From Acetobacter thailandicus (GTDB lineage Bacteria > Pseudomonadota > Alphaproteobacteria > Acetobacterales > Acetobacteraceae), in contig NZ_WOSV01000006.1 in assembly GCF_011516655.1 (NCBI RefSeq), forward strand, positions 1-64,000: DNA of 64,000 bases. The letters run 5' to 3'. Below the pieces are notes generated by a model that worked only from the letters and a program-made list of their open reading frames with translations, had not been told where the DNA came from and did not search any database. This document shows, one piece after another, positions 33,158-41,994 of the stretch (the first letter of the stretch is position 1; the number at the start of each line of letters is the position of its first letter). Both the position numbers and the translations under genes were made by a program.

Positions 33158-34540
33158 TTACCCCACCATCAGGCGCAGCTGGCTCTGGGCGGCAGGCACA
33201 TCGAGCATCCGCTCTGTTGCGGTGTCATACAGGCCCATCTGCTCAAGCCATGCGGCAAATTCAGGGGCAGGTTTGAGGTTCATCAGGTTACGCAGTGCCA
33301 GCAGGTCATGAAACGAGAGGCTCTGATAATTGAGCATGATATCATCAGCACCAGGCACACCGATCAGGAAGGTGATGCCCGCCGCAGCAAGCAGCACCAT
33401 CAGATTATCCATGTCGTCCTGGTCGGCTTCGGCATGGTTGGTGTAGCAGGCATCGCAGCCCATGGGCACGCCCATCAGCTTGGCACAGAAATGATCTTCA
33501 AGACCGGCGCGGACAATCTGTTTGCCGTCATAAAGATATTCCGGCCCGATAAAGCCCACCACAGTGTTGACCAGCAGCGGGTTATAGGCACGGGCAACGG
33601 CATAGGCGCGGGTTTCAACCGTTTGCTGGTCAATGCCGTGATGTGCTCCGGCCGAGAGGGCAGCGCCCTGGCCGGTTTCGAAATACATGACATTCTGGCC
33701 TGTGGTGCCGCGCTTCAGGCTCAGGGCTGCGTCATAGGCTTCCTGCAACACGCTGAGGGTAACACCAAAGCCTTCGTTGGCTTTTTGTGTGCCGGCGATG
33801 GACTGGAACACCAGGTCAACCGCGCCACCTTTGTTCATGATCTCAATGGTGTTGGTGACATGGGTGAGCACGCAGGTCTGGGTCGGAATATTGTAGTGCT
33901 GACGTGCATGGTCGAGCATGTCGAGCAGGGCAAAGCCGTTGGCAACGCTGTCTGTGGCAGGGTTAATGCCAATCACGGCATCGCCCGAGCCGTAAAGCAG
34001 GCCGTCGAGGGTTGAGGCCGCAATGCCTTTGAGGTCATCGGTCGGGTGGTTTGGCTGCAGGCGTGTGCTCAGATGACCAGGCAGGCCGATCGTGTTGCGA
34101 AAACGGGTGATAACCGTAATCTTACGGGCAACACTCATCAGGTCCTGGTTGCGCATAATTTTACTGACAGCCGCAGCCATTTCTGGCGTAATACCGGGAG
34201 CGACCCGGGCAAGGGCTTCGGTCGTGGCAGCGTCTGACAGCAGCCAGTTGCGGAAGTCTCCGACTGTCATAGAAGACAGTGGCGCAAAGGCGGCTTTGTC
34301 GTGCGTGTCTATGATAAGACGCGTGACGTCGTCGTCTTCATAAGGGACGAGGGCCGTGTTGAGAAAAGTTTCGAGCGGCAGGCTGGCCAGGGCATGGCGT
34401 GCGGCAATGCGCTGCGCGTCAGATGAGGCAGCAAGGCCGGCAAGCTGGTCACCCGAGCGCAGGGGTGAGGCTTTGGCCAGGAGGGTTTTCAGGTCTGCAA
34501 AAACGTAGTGTTCGCCACCAATGGTGTAGCCATATCCCAT
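33158..34540 (-). CDS. eutB: Ethanolamine ammonia-lyase large subunit
   Basis: 460 aa, full length for EutB. Diagnostic parts: the start GYGYTIGGEHYVFADLKTLL, a TRLQPNHPTDD-type segment, DGLLYGSGDAVIGINPATDS, YFETGQGAALSAGAHHGIDQ, GPEYLYDGKQI and CYTNHAEADQDDMDNL (substrate-site region). It holds the active site of the lyase together with EutC. First gene of the eutB-eutC-eat operon. The divergent AraC regulator gene and a dyad lie immediately upstream. No EutA reactivase or aldehyde dehydrogenase is present in the window. Confidence 0.97.
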   Translation of the reverse strand: MGYGYTIGGEHYVFADLKTLLAKASPLRSGDQLAGLAASSDAQRIAARHALASLPLETFLNTALVPYEDDDVTRLIIDTHDKAAFAPLSSMTVGDFRNWLLSDAATTEALARVAPGITPEMAAAVSKIMRNQDLMSVARKITVITRFRNTIGLPGHLSTRLQPNHPTDDLKGIAASTLDGLLYGSGDAVIGINPATDSVANGFALLDMLDHARQHYNIPTQTCVLTHVTNTIEIMNKGGAVDLVFQSIAGTQKANEGFGVTLSVLQEAYDAALSLKRGTTGQNVMYFETGQGAALSAGAHHGIDQQTVETRAYAVARAYNPLLVNTVVGFIGPEYLYDGKQIVRAGLEDHFCAKLMGVPMGCDACYTNHAEADQDDMDNLMVLLAAAGITFLIGVPGADDIMLNYQSLSFHDLLALRNLMNLKPAPEFAAWLEQMGLYDTATERMLDVPAAQSQLRLMVG

Positions 34541-34598
34541 TGATTAACTTTCATCTTTTTATTGTTGCGAGGCCGGAAAAGTGCAGAATCCGGATATG

Positions 34599-34632
34599 TT
34601 CGATACAGCAATTATATCTGTTTCGTATCGAA
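34599..34632. promoter_or_regulatory. Inverted repeat in the eutB-araC divergent region
   Basis: TTCGATAC (34599-34606) and GTATCGAA (34625-34632) are perfect inverted copies separated by 18 bases. They lie upstream of eutB (start 34540) and of the AraC-type regulator gene. The two half sites are good candidates for the binding site of that regulator. Confidence 0.5.
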
Positions 34633-34659
34633 AATGACTTGACAGCGGAGTACAATGTT

Positions 34660-34689
34660 TTGACATATCGTAACAATAAAATCTAAAAT
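34660..34689 (+). promoter_or_regulatory. Sigma70-like promoter for the AraC-type regulator gene
   Basis: TTGACA at 34660-34665 and TAAAAT at 34684-34689 with an 18-base spacer, 37 bases ahead of the ATG at 34727. A second TTGACA at 34639-34644 has no good -10 partner. Prediction by consensus only. Confidence 0.5.
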
Positions 34690-34726
34690 AGTATTACTGG
34701 AGCGCAGAGCGAGGGGCGGGAGCATC

Positions 34727-35800
34727 ATGTCATCTTCTTCAAGAGGATCAGGTCGGCAGACAGAGTTGCAGTCTCATGTTCTTGCCTCAGCAGCGACAGG
34801 GGCAGAGCTGTTTCTGAGCGAATCAGGGGGGGATGTTGAGCGCATTGCCGGGCGGGCGGGGCTGTCTCCCTCACAGTTTGCCCTGCCGACCGAACATCTC
34901 GACCTGGCGGGCTATTGCCGCCTTTTTACTGAAGCTGCGGTTGATACGCGTGACGGCAATATTGGCCTGCGTTTTGGTCAGCAGTTTATGCCGCGTCAGC
35001 TCGGGCTTGTGGGGTATGTCGCACTTTGCTCCGCCACGGTGGAGGAGGCCGTGCGTAATCTGGCTGCCTGTTTTGGCTATCATCAGAGCCGCACTTTTAC
35101 CGGGCTGGCTGAAACGGATGATGACTTTACCCTTGAATATATGATTACCGACCCTGCTATTCAGGATCGCCGCCAGGATGCTGAACTGACACTGGGGATG
35201 TTTTGTAATATTTTGCGGGCTGGTCTCGGGCCTGAGTGGCAACCCCGGCTTGTGCGTTTTGCTCATGCGCAGCCTGAGCAGGCCACAGCACACCGGGATG
35301 CTTTTCAGGCTGATATTCGTTTTGGATGCGCAACTAATGCGCTGGTTTTTTCGAGCAAAGGTCTTTCGGCTCCCATGCCGGGAGCAGACCCGATATTGCT
35401 TGATGTGGTCCGTTCCTCCCTGCAGGCACTGGGGCGGGCAGAGGCTGCGGCGCAAATTGCACAACCCGCAGACAGTAAGCTCTCTCTTAAAGAGCAGGTG
35501 ATGCAGCATTTGCAGGGGCTGCTGCCCCATGGTGCGTTTGAACTGAATGAGGTGGCACAGAGCATGTCTCTGCCTGCCTGGACCCTGCAGCGCAGGCTCT
35601 CCCAGTTTGATCTGTCTTATTCAGCCCTGCTGGAGGAAACCCGGCAGAGAGCGGCCCTGCATCTGCTGAGCCTGCCCCATGTTGACGTGAGTGAGATCGC
35701 TGCTCGTCTTGGTTATGCTGAAACAAGTGCTTTCAGCCGTGCATTCAGGCGGTGGTTTGGTGTTTCACCCCGCGCCTGGCGGCAAAGCAACGGGGGCTAA
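34727..35800 (+). CDS. AraC-family transcriptional regulator (OruR/ArgR-like N-domain)
   Basis: 357 aa. The N-terminal part (about 20-210) is the Arabinose_bd-type ligand domain of the 340-aa AraC subgroup, with AGLSPSQFALPTEHLDL, GLRFGQQFMPRQLGLVGYVA and CSATVEEAVRNLAACFGYHQ. The C-terminal two-helix DNA-binding domain (about 250-352) includes FELNEVAQSMSLPAWTLQRR and SEIAARLGYAETSAFSRAFR with RRWFGVSPRAWRQ. Divergent from eutB with a dyad between them, so it probably activates the eut operon in response to ethanolamine or cobalamin. The inducer is not shown by sequence. Confidence 0.9.
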   Translation: MSSSSRGSGRQTELQSHVLASAATGAELFLSESGGDVERIAGRAGLSPSQFALPTEHLDLAGYCRLFTEAAVDTRDGNIGLRFGQQFMPRQLGLVGYVALCSATVEEAVRNLAACFGYHQSRTFTGLAETDDDFTLEYMITDPAIQDRRQDAELTLGMFCNILRAGLGPEWQPRLVRFAHAQPEQATAHRDAFQADIRFGCATNALVFSSKGLSAPMPGADPILLDVVRSSLQALGRAEAAAQIAQPADSKLSLKEQVMQHLQGLLPHGAFELNEVAQSMSLPAWTLQRRLSQFDLSYSALLEETRQRAALHLLSLPHVDVSEIAARLGYAETSAFSRAFRRWFGVSPRAWRQSNGG

Positions 35801-35803
35801 GGG

Positions 35804-36715
35804 TCAGACTGTCACAAGCGGGGCATCAAGGCGCGTTGAGTGCAGCAGGTCAGTAAAGCGCTGCACAGTGGGGGTGCGCCAGTCTTTGACAACTGTAAGG
35901 CCCAGCGCGCGTGGCATCGTGAGTGCCGCAATGGGCAGCTCTTTGAGTTGTGGCTCCTGCACCTGGCGGGCCAGCATATGACGCGAGATAAAACAGAGCA
36001 TGTCACTATGAGCAATCATCGGCAGTAGCAGAGGGGTGGCATTGACCTCTATCTGAGCCTGCGGAGGGGGCAGTTTATGGTGCCTGAACTGTGCATCAAG
36101 CCATAAGCGGCTGGCAACCTCACGCACAGGCAACACCCAGTGCGCCTGTGCGACATCTTCAGGGCTTACATCAGGTTTTTTAAAAAGCGGGTGGCGGCTG
36201 CTGGCTGCAACAACGGCTGTATCCTCTAACAGCGGGTATGCTGTGAAAAGTGCATCATCTGGTGTGACCAGGCCCAGAATAGCGTCGATATCACCCTGCT
36301 GCAGTTTTTCGCGTAGTGTGTAGTTCATTCCGACCAGAATGGTCACTTTGACACCGGGCATATGCCGGGTGAGCAGGGCACAGACAGCAGGCAGAAATAA
36401 CTCTGACATCACAGGGCCACAGCCAAGGCGAAGGGTGCCGGCATCGCCCGAGGCAAAGTCCTGTATGTCACGCAGGGCGTTAGCATTGATCACATTCAGG
36501 CGACGGGCCTGCTGCAACAGGGCTTCACCCACGGGGGTAAGGCGAATGCCGCGCCCTTCGCGTTCAAACAGCCTGGCGCCGATATTCTGCTCAAGCCGGG
36601 CAATACATTTGCTTACAGCTGGCTGGCTCAGGTTAAGCTGCCCGGCAGCTGCGCGCACATGGCCCAGCCCGGCAATGACTTCAAAATAGCGCAGATCGCG
36701 GGAATCAAGATGCAT
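35804..36715 (-). CDS. LysR-family transcriptional regulator
   Basis: 303 aa. The N-terminal winged HTH is DLRYFEVIAGLGHVRAAAGQ with LNLSQPAVSKCIARLEQNIG, then ARLFEREGRGIRLTPVGEAL. The rest is the periplasmic-binding-like effector domain (VTILVGMNYTLREKLQQGDI, LGLVTPDDALF). It is divergent from the RraA-family gene (start 36830) and its transport partner, the standard arrangement for LysR control of a catabolic pair. The effector is likely the transported carboxylate or its product. Confidence 0.92.
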   Translation of the reverse strand: MHLDSRDLRYFEVIAGLGHVRAAAGQLNLSQPAVSKCIARLEQNIGARLFEREGRGIRLTPVGEALLQQARRLNVINANALRDIQDFASGDAGTLRLGCGPVMSELFLPAVCALLTRHMPGVKVTILVGMNYTLREKLQQGDIDAILGLVTPDDALFTAYPLLEDTAVVAASSRHPLFKKPDVSPEDVAQAHWVLPVREVASRLWLDAQFRHHKLPPPQAQIEVNATPLLLPMIAHSDMLCFISRHMLARQVQEPQLKELPIAALTMPRALGLTVVKDWRTPTVQRFTDLLHSTRLDAPLVTV

Positions 36716-36829
36716 GTCTGATAACCAGAAGTTATTAATACCTGAAAATTATTGAATAGATATTTACGAAATGGGAAGCCTAATCTGCGATCAGTTTTTC
36801 GCCATATCGCAGATGCAGGAGAGCTGATC

Positions 36830-37537
36830 ATGAGTTATATCGTTCCCGATGAGCAGTACAGCTGGCCGCCGGGCTGGCGTATTCTGCCTAATGGTGCGGC
36901 AATCGCGGCTGATGTGCTTGAGGCCTGGCGGGCTGTTCCCGTTGCAGTCGCGGGTGATTGTATGGGCCGCAGCATCGGGGCAACAGGGTTGCGGCCTTAT
37001 CATCCTGATATTCATACGCCTGTTTGTGGCCGGGCTGTTACGGTGCGTACCCGCCCGGGTGATAACCTGATTATTCATAAAGCCCTGCTGATGGCAGAGC
37101 CGGGTGATGTGGTTGTGATTGATGCCGGGGGCTCAACCGAGCAGGCTATTGTGGGCGGGCTGATGCGCACAACAGCCCTGGCACGTAAACTGGGTGGCTT
37201 CGTGATTGATGGTGCCGTGCGCGACCTGGCTGAGTGGGATGAAGGGGGCATGGCCTGTTTTGCAAGAGGCCACACTCATCGCGGGCCAGCTAAAGATGGT
37301 CCGGGTGCTGTTAATATTCCCATCAGCTGTGGCGGGCTGGTTGTCATGCCGGGTGACCTGCTGCTGGCTGATGCTGATGGTATTATTGCCATTCCTGTCG
37401 CTGAGCTGCCCTCTCTGATGCCAAAAGTACAGGCGCACCTCGTGAAAGAGGAAAATATCCGCCAGACGAACGCACGCGAAAAGGGCGATTCAGAACGTAT
37501 TGATACGTTGCTGCGCAGCAAAGGGGTAATGGTTTAG
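36830..37537 (+). CDS. RraA-family aldolase/oxaloacetate decarboxylase-like protein
   Basis: 235 aa from ATG 36830, with a good AGGAG 8 bases ahead. The RraA fold signs are GDCMGRSIGATGLRPYH, VRTRPGDNLIIHKALLMAEP, GDVVVIDAGGSTEQAIVGGL and FVIDGAVRDLAEW (the Arg-Asp pair for metal and substrate). It continues with NIPISCGGLVVMPGDLLLAD, containing GD-ADG. Relatives are 4-hydroxy-4-methyl-2-oxoglutarate / 4-carboxy-4-hydroxy-2-oxoadipate aldolases that also decarboxylate oxaloacetate; others regulate RNase E. The catalytic-type residues and the adjacent 2-hydroxycarboxylate transporter (27 bases on) favour a catabolic role. Confidence 0.88.
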   Translation: MSYIVPDEQYSWPPGWRILPNGAAIAADVLEAWRAVPVAVAGDCMGRSIGATGLRPYHPDIHTPVCGRAVTVRTRPGDNLIIHKALLMAEPGDVVVIDAGGSTEQAIVGGLMRTTALARKLGGFVIDGAVRDLAEWDEGGMACFARGHTHRGPAKDGPGAVNIPISCGGLVVMPGDLLLADADGIIAIPVAELPSLMPKVQAHLVKEENIRQTNAREKGDSERIDTLLRSKGVMV

Positions 37538-37564
37538 CCCCCTGATTTTTTTCTGTCTCCTTCA

Positions 37565-38917
37565 ATGAAAAAGAATACAATGAATAAACATTCTTTGAGA
37601 GACACAGGTTTTTCATCTCCGCCTTTGTCATTATGGCAAAGGGTGGCGGCATTTCGGATCTCATTAATGCCGCTGCCTGTTTTTCTGATAGCTGCTGTCT
37701 GTGTCATCATTCTGGTGGTGCAGGGCAGGGTCAGTTCTGATTTATGTATTATGTCTGTTGTGCTGGCTGTGTGTTCATACCCGCTGGCCGAAATCGGGCA
37801 CCGCATACCGGGTTTTCGTTCGGTGGGCGGGGCTGTTATCCTGAACACATTTCTGCCGTCAGCTCTCGTATTTTACGGGCTGCTGCCACACCCGCTTGAG
37901 AGCGCGATTACAGCCTTTTATAAACAGAGTAATTTTCTCTATCTTTTTGTAACAGCTGTAGTTGTTGGCAGCATTTTTTCGATGAACCGAAAAACTCTTC
38001 TTGCCAATATCATCAAGGTATTAAACCCTCTTGCTGTGGCCTCCCTTGTGGCTTTTGGTGTGGGCATGGCTGTTGGCCTGCTGTGCGGTCTTGATGCAAA
38101 ATATATTCTGTTTTTTATTCTTGTGCCGGTTATGGCCGGTGGTGTGGGCGAGGGGGCAGTGCCTCTTGCTACCGGCTATGCGGCGATAACGCATCAGTCA
38201 GAGGCGTCTCTCATCGGCGGGCTGCTGCCTATTGTGGCTATGGCGAATATCTGCGCCATTGTCATTGCAGGCGGGCTGCACACTCTTGGGGTGCGTAAAC
38301 CCGTGCTGACAGGCAACGGCAACCTGCTGATTATGGACGCAGAGAATGATGAGGCTGACCCGCAGGTTCATCTCCCTCTTATTTCTGACCCGGGGCGCGT
38401 GGCGACATCAGGCCTGGCTTTGATTACGCTTTATGGCGTGTCGTCTGTTATTGAGCATGTTATCTCATTTCCTGCACCGCTCATCATGCTCTTTCTCGCC
38501 ATTATGCTGAAAACAGGCCATCTGATCCCGGTGAGTATGGAAGAGGGCGCCCGCTGGATTTACCGGTTTTTTGCCACGTCGTGCACCTATCCGCTCATGT
38601 TTTGTATTGGTGTTGTGCTAACTCCCTGGCAGCCGCTGGTTGCGGCTTTTTCACCGGCTATTTGCATAACAGTGGCATGCACCGTGGCGGCGCTGGCCGG
38701 CACCGGTTTTATAATGGCCCGGTTTTTACGCATGTATCCGGTTGAGGCCGCGATGATCATGGTCTGCCATGCCAGCTCAGGCGGTGCGGGCGATGTGGCG
38801 ATACTCAGCGCGGGGGAGCGCCTTTCGCTCATGGCGAGTGCTCAGGTTGCCACTAAGATTGGTGGTTTTGTGACCGTAACACTTGCTTTGCTGGTTTATG
38901 CCTGGCTGCACCACTGA
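37565..38917 (+). CDS. 2-hydroxycarboxylate transporter family (CitS/CimH-like)
   Basis: 450 aa with about 11 hydrophobic segments. The two GGxG reentrant-loop motifs typical of the 2HCT family are present: MAGGVGEGAVPLATGYA (centre) and CHASSGGAGDVAILSAGERL (near the C-terminus), the latter followed by MASAQVATKIGG with the conserved Arg region. Family members import citrate, L-malate or related 2-hydroxy acids with Na+ or H+, or exchange them for lactate. It is 27 bases downstream of the RraA-family gene and likely in one operon under the divergent LysR. Confidence 0.92.
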   Translation: MKKNTMNKHSLRDTGFSSPPLSLWQRVAAFRISLMPLPVFLIAAVCVIILVVQGRVSSDLCIMSVVLAVCSYPLAEIGHRIPGFRSVGGAVILNTFLPSALVFYGLLPHPLESAITAFYKQSNFLYLFVTAVVVGSIFSMNRKTLLANIIKVLNPLAVASLVAFGVGMAVGLLCGLDAKYILFFILVPVMAGGVGEGAVPLATGYAAITHQSEASLIGGLLPIVAMANICAIVIAGGLHTLGVRKPVLTGNGNLLIMDAENDEADPQVHLPLISDPGRVATSGLALITLYGVSSVIEHVISFPAPLIMLFLAIMLKTGHLIPVSMEEGARWIYRFFATSCTYPLMFCIGVVLTPWQPLVAAFSPAICITVACTVAALAGTGFIMARFLRMYPVEAAMIMVCHASSGGAGDVAILSAGERLSLMASAQVATKIGGFVTVTLALLVYAWLHH

Positions 38918-39041
38918 AAGATTGCGTAACACCCTGAATTTTTCATGAGTTTTCACTCTGTGTTGAAAGCCATGACATGACCCGGAGGAAGAGAGGCACA
39001 CAATCCAGTCTGTTACAGCGGTTCATCCGGCTCTTCGCATA

Positions 39042-40544
39042 TTAGTCGCGCCAGCGGCTGACCTGTCTGAGCGCCAGGGTGAGCAGGGCACGGGCACGCT
39101 CAGCATTGTCAGCCTCAACATACACCCGCAGCTCAGGTGCATTGCCTGATGGGCGCAGATGCACAATTTCGCCAGAGGCAAAAGTGAGCCTTACGCCATC
39201 CGTCAGGTTGATATCCTCCGGCATACCACAGGCCTTGCTGAGTGCACTGACGGTTTCATCCCGCTCTGGTGCGCTCAGCAGTGCTTGCAGGCGTGCTTTA
39301 CTGGTGTCAGTTGGCATCTCTTTCAGGCGGTCACTGTCAGTGATGCGCGCGGGCAGGCTGGCAACAAGTGCTGACAGGCAGCGGCCAGGTATGCGCTGGC
39401 TGGCTACCAGAGCGCACAGCATGGGCAAAACAGAGTCACGCGTAGGCAGGGCTGTAATAGTGCGCCCGTTAAGGGTTACAGGGCTTGCCAGCAAAAAACC
39501 GCCATTGGCTTCGTAACCTACAGCCGGAGTGTGCCCGGCAGAGGCAGCCGCGTTCATCGCGTCAATGACATAGGGTGAACCAATGCGGGTACGTATGGCG
39601 TGGCTGGTGAGCTGACTGCGCTCAAGGGCTGTATTGCTGCTGACCGGGGTGGTGACGCTGCCTGCTTTTAAAAACTGAGCGGTTAACAGGCCAAGCGTAT
39701 CGCCCCGCAGCCAGGTGCCGGTTTCGTCAGCCAGAAGCGGGCGGTCTGAGTCGCCGTCGGTCGTGAGGATAGCATCAAACGTACCGGCGCTGCTCCATTC
39801 GCGCGCCAGAATGACATCTTCGGGGCGGACAGCCTCAGTATCAACCGGAATAAAGGTTTCTGAACGCCCGAGGGGTGTAACCTCAGCCCCCAGTGTCTGC
39901 ATAATCTGCATCAGCACATCACGCCCTACGGCAGAGTGATGATAAATGCCAAGTTTAAGGCCTTTCAGCGCGTCTGTGCCAAAAAAATCTGTATAGCGGG
40001 CGATAAATGGCGGGAGAATATCAGTGACGGGCGGGAAAGCGGGCGGGCTGATCAGTGCGCCATGTGTGTCAGTCAGCCCGTCAGGTAGTGTAACATCCTG
40101 AGAGAGCATGCCCTGCTCGTCAGTTTTAAGGAACTCCCCGCAGGCCCGGTTGAATTTAATACCGTTACGGTCATCGGGAATGTGGCTGCCGGTGATCATG
40201 AGTGAGGGCATGTTTCGGGCATAGGCAAAAGAACATAAAGCAGGTGATGGTACAGCCCCGCAAAAAACGACCTTGCCTCCCATATCCTCAATAGCGGCAA
40301 TGCAGGCTTTCATAATATGAGGGGTGCTTGGGCGCAGGTCCCCTGCAACAGCAACGGGGCTGCCGGGTTTAAACTCCCCCTGCGTTGCCAGATAGAGAAG
40401 GTAGCCTTTTGTGCATATATAGCACAGCTCATCTGTCAGAGCACTGACCAGCCCGCGTACACCACTGGTACCAAAAGCAACGGCTGACTGTTTCATCCAT
40501 GCAGCAATGTTCATTGTGTCGTGGGCCTTTTGTGCTTTGTTCAT
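39042..40544 (-). CDS. Phosphohexomutase (phosphomannomutase/phosphoglucomutase family)
   Basis: 500 aa. The family blocks are AFGTSGVRGLVSALTDELCY, the phosphoserine loop MITGSHIPDDRNGIKFNRAC (active Ser in TGSHIP), the metal loop ILTTDGDSDRPLLADETGTW, a sugar loop GYEANGGFLLASPVTLNG, and the C-terminal phosphate site LRPSGNAPELRVYVEADN. The metal loop reads DGDSDR, normal for PMM/PGM enzymes. It interconverts hexose 1- and 6-phosphates for exopolysaccharide or envelope sugars; the exact substrate is not readable. ATG 40514 is an alternative start. Confidence 0.92.
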   Translation of the reverse strand: MNKAQKAHDTMNIAAWMKQSAVAFGTSGVRGLVSALTDELCYICTKGYLLYLATQGEFKPGSPVAVAGDLRPSTPHIMKACIAAIEDMGGKVVFCGAVPSPALCSFAYARNMPSLMITGSHIPDDRNGIKFNRACGEFLKTDEQGMLSQDVTLPDGLTDTHGALISPPAFPPVTDILPPFIARYTDFFGTDALKGLKLGIYHHSAVGRDVLMQIMQTLGAEVTPLGRSETFIPVDTEAVRPEDVILAREWSSAGTFDAILTTDGDSDRPLLADETGTWLRGDTLGLLTAQFLKAGSVTTPVSSNTALERSQLTSHAIRTRIGSPYVIDAMNAAASAGHTPAVGYEANGGFLLASPVTLNGRTITALPTRDSVLPMLCALVASQRIPGRCLSALVASLPARITDSDRLKEMPTDTSKARLQALLSAPERDETVSALSKACGMPEDINLTDGVRLTFASGEIVHLRPSGNAPELRVYVEADNAERARALLTLALRQVSRWRD

Positions 40545-40565
40545 CTGTTGTTTTTAAACAACAGA
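40544..40565. promoter_or_regulatory. Inverted repeat at the start of the phosphohexomutase gene
   Basis: TCTGTTGTTT and AAACAACAGA are perfect 10-base complements separated by TT, just touching the ATG at 40544. A hairpin here would cover the translation start of the mRNA; it may alternatively be a repressor site. Confidence 0.45.
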
Positions 40566-40830
40566 GAGGAGATACCCTTCTTTTAAAATGATGTCACACG
40601 TAAAGCGCATGGTTTACTCTTGACTTCATGCAATATAAGAGTGAATTATAAGATTAAAATTCATTAATAATTTTACGGGAAATATATTTAAAAGTATGAT
40701 TTAACAGATTATTTTTAATGTATTTTTCGTAATAATATATACTGTATGCCGGTTTTGCTCCGAACCGCCGGCCGGGGCACGCAGCGCACTGAACGATAGT
40801 ATCAGGTTTTTAAAAAGAGAATTTATTGCA

Positions 40831-41577
40831 ATGAGTAAAAAGATTATTATCCTTGGTGCGCTTTCTGCCATGGCTGAGGCAACAGCCCTCCGTTATGCCC
40901 GTCAGGGGGCTGAGTTTGTGCTTGTGGCCCGCAACGGCCTGCGGGCTGAGCAGCTGGCCCAGCAGCTCGAAGCCGCCGGTGCAGTGCGGTGCACGACACG
41001 TGTCACTGACGATGCCTGTGAGCAGGGGGCTGATTTTTCTTTCGGCAGGATGGTGGCTGACCTTGGCGGGCATGTTGACCTTGTTTTCGTGTTTTATGGT
41101 TTTCTGAGCCATCAAAGCAACGTAAAACAGCGTATGGCCGGGCCTGCTATTGTTCGTTCAAATTTTTCAGGGGCTGTTCAGTGGTGTCAGGCTGCGGCTG
41201 CGCAGCTTGAAAAACAGCGCAATGGTGTGCTGGTTGCTGTGTGTTCTGTTGTTTCAGATCAGGTGCGTCATTCAAATGATGCCGGTGAGGCGGCTCATAC
41301 CGGCCTCTCTCGTCTGATAGAAACATTATCACAGCGGTTACGCCCTTTTGGGGCGTCTGCGGTTGTGGCAAAACTTGACCTGCTTGATGGGCCGGTGATG
41401 TCCTCACATACTGACAATTATATGCTGTGGGCGACACCTGCCCGTGTGGCTGAGCAGCTGGTAATGATCGCTCAGGACCCGGTTGAGCCGATCGTCTATA
41501 TTCCCTGCCTGTGGCGTAAAGTCACAGCAGTTGTACGCGACCTGCCTGCGCGTATTTTACATAAAGTCAGAGCGTAA
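40831..41577 (+). CDS. SDR-fold protein lacking the catalytic YxxxK
   Basis: 248 aa. The N-terminal Rossmann half is KKIIILGALSAMAEATALRY with the second strand FVLVARNGLRAEQLAQQLEA, closest in style to DprE2-like/YbjT-type SDRs. The central DLVFVFYGFL replaces the usual NNAG block. Where YxxxK is expected after the VAVCSVVSDQVR serine strand, the sequence reads DAGEAAHTGLSRL, with neither Tyr nor Lys in place. The C-terminal MLWATPARVAEQLV and VYIPCLWRK fit the family. The lost catalytic pair suggests a non-reductase or altered role. It stands alone, divergent from the phosphohexomutase gene. Confidence 0.75.
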   Translation: MSKKIIILGALSAMAEATALRYARQGAEFVLVARNGLRAEQLAQQLEAAGAVRCTTRVTDDACEQGADFSFGRMVADLGGHVDLVFVFYGFLSHQSNVKQRMAGPAIVRSNFSGAVQWCQAAAAQLEKQRNGVLVAVCSVVSDQVRHSNDAGEAAHTGLSRLIETLSQRLRPFGASAVVAKLDLLDGPVMSSHTDNYMLWATPARVAEQLVMIAQDPVEPIVYIPCLWRKVTAVVRDLPARILHKVRA

Positions 41578-41619
41578 TATCCAGTCCGGTTAGCGGGGGG
41601 ACTGCCAGGAGCGGTCGGC

Positions 41620-41994
41620 TCAGAAAGACAGCTCTTTGATCAGGGCAATCAGCACGGTTATGCCAAGGCCGGCGAGCGCTATTGTTGTAATCAGCTCCAT
41701 GACCGGTCTTTCGGGGGTGTGCAGCGTTTCATCTCTGATTTCTTTACGTGTGCGACAAAAACGCCGGTAAGAGAGAAGGAATAACGCAATACCCAGTGTA
41801 ACGAAGGTAATGCCCAGCACAGCAGTAGCCTGATGCGTATTGCCGCTTTCAGACAGGTTCTGTGCCACTGTCAGGCGCAGAAAAAGATTAAATTTGGCGA
41901 GCACTGCTCCAAAAGCAACCATGGCCAGAGCCGTGCGGACCCAGGCCAGAAATGTGCGCTCATTGGCAGCGTGGTCACTGTAACGGGGAATCAT
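41620..41994 (-). CDS. DUF202 (YidH-family) membrane protein
   Basis: 124 aa with three hydrophobic segments. The family N-terminus is HAANERTFLAWVRTALAMVA with FGAVLAKFNLFLR, then ATAVLGITFVTLGIALFLLS and a last helix MELITTIALAGLGITVLIAL. Function in bacteria is unknown; eukaryotic relatives with this domain belong to VTC-type systems. It converges on the SDR gene; the two stop codons are only 42 bases apart. Confidence 0.88.
   Translation of the reverse strand: MIPRYSDHAANERTFLAWVRTALAMVAFGAVLAKFNLFLRLTVAQNLSESGNTHQATAVLGITFVTLGIALFLLSYRRFCRTRKEIRDETLHTPERPVMELITTIALAGLGITVLIALIKELSF

Noticed and set aside
33056-34015. Long plus-strand frame (319 codons) opposite eutB/eutC
   Set aside because: Lies fully antisense to clear eutB and eutC; composition (many Cys, His and Gln) is that of a shadow frame.
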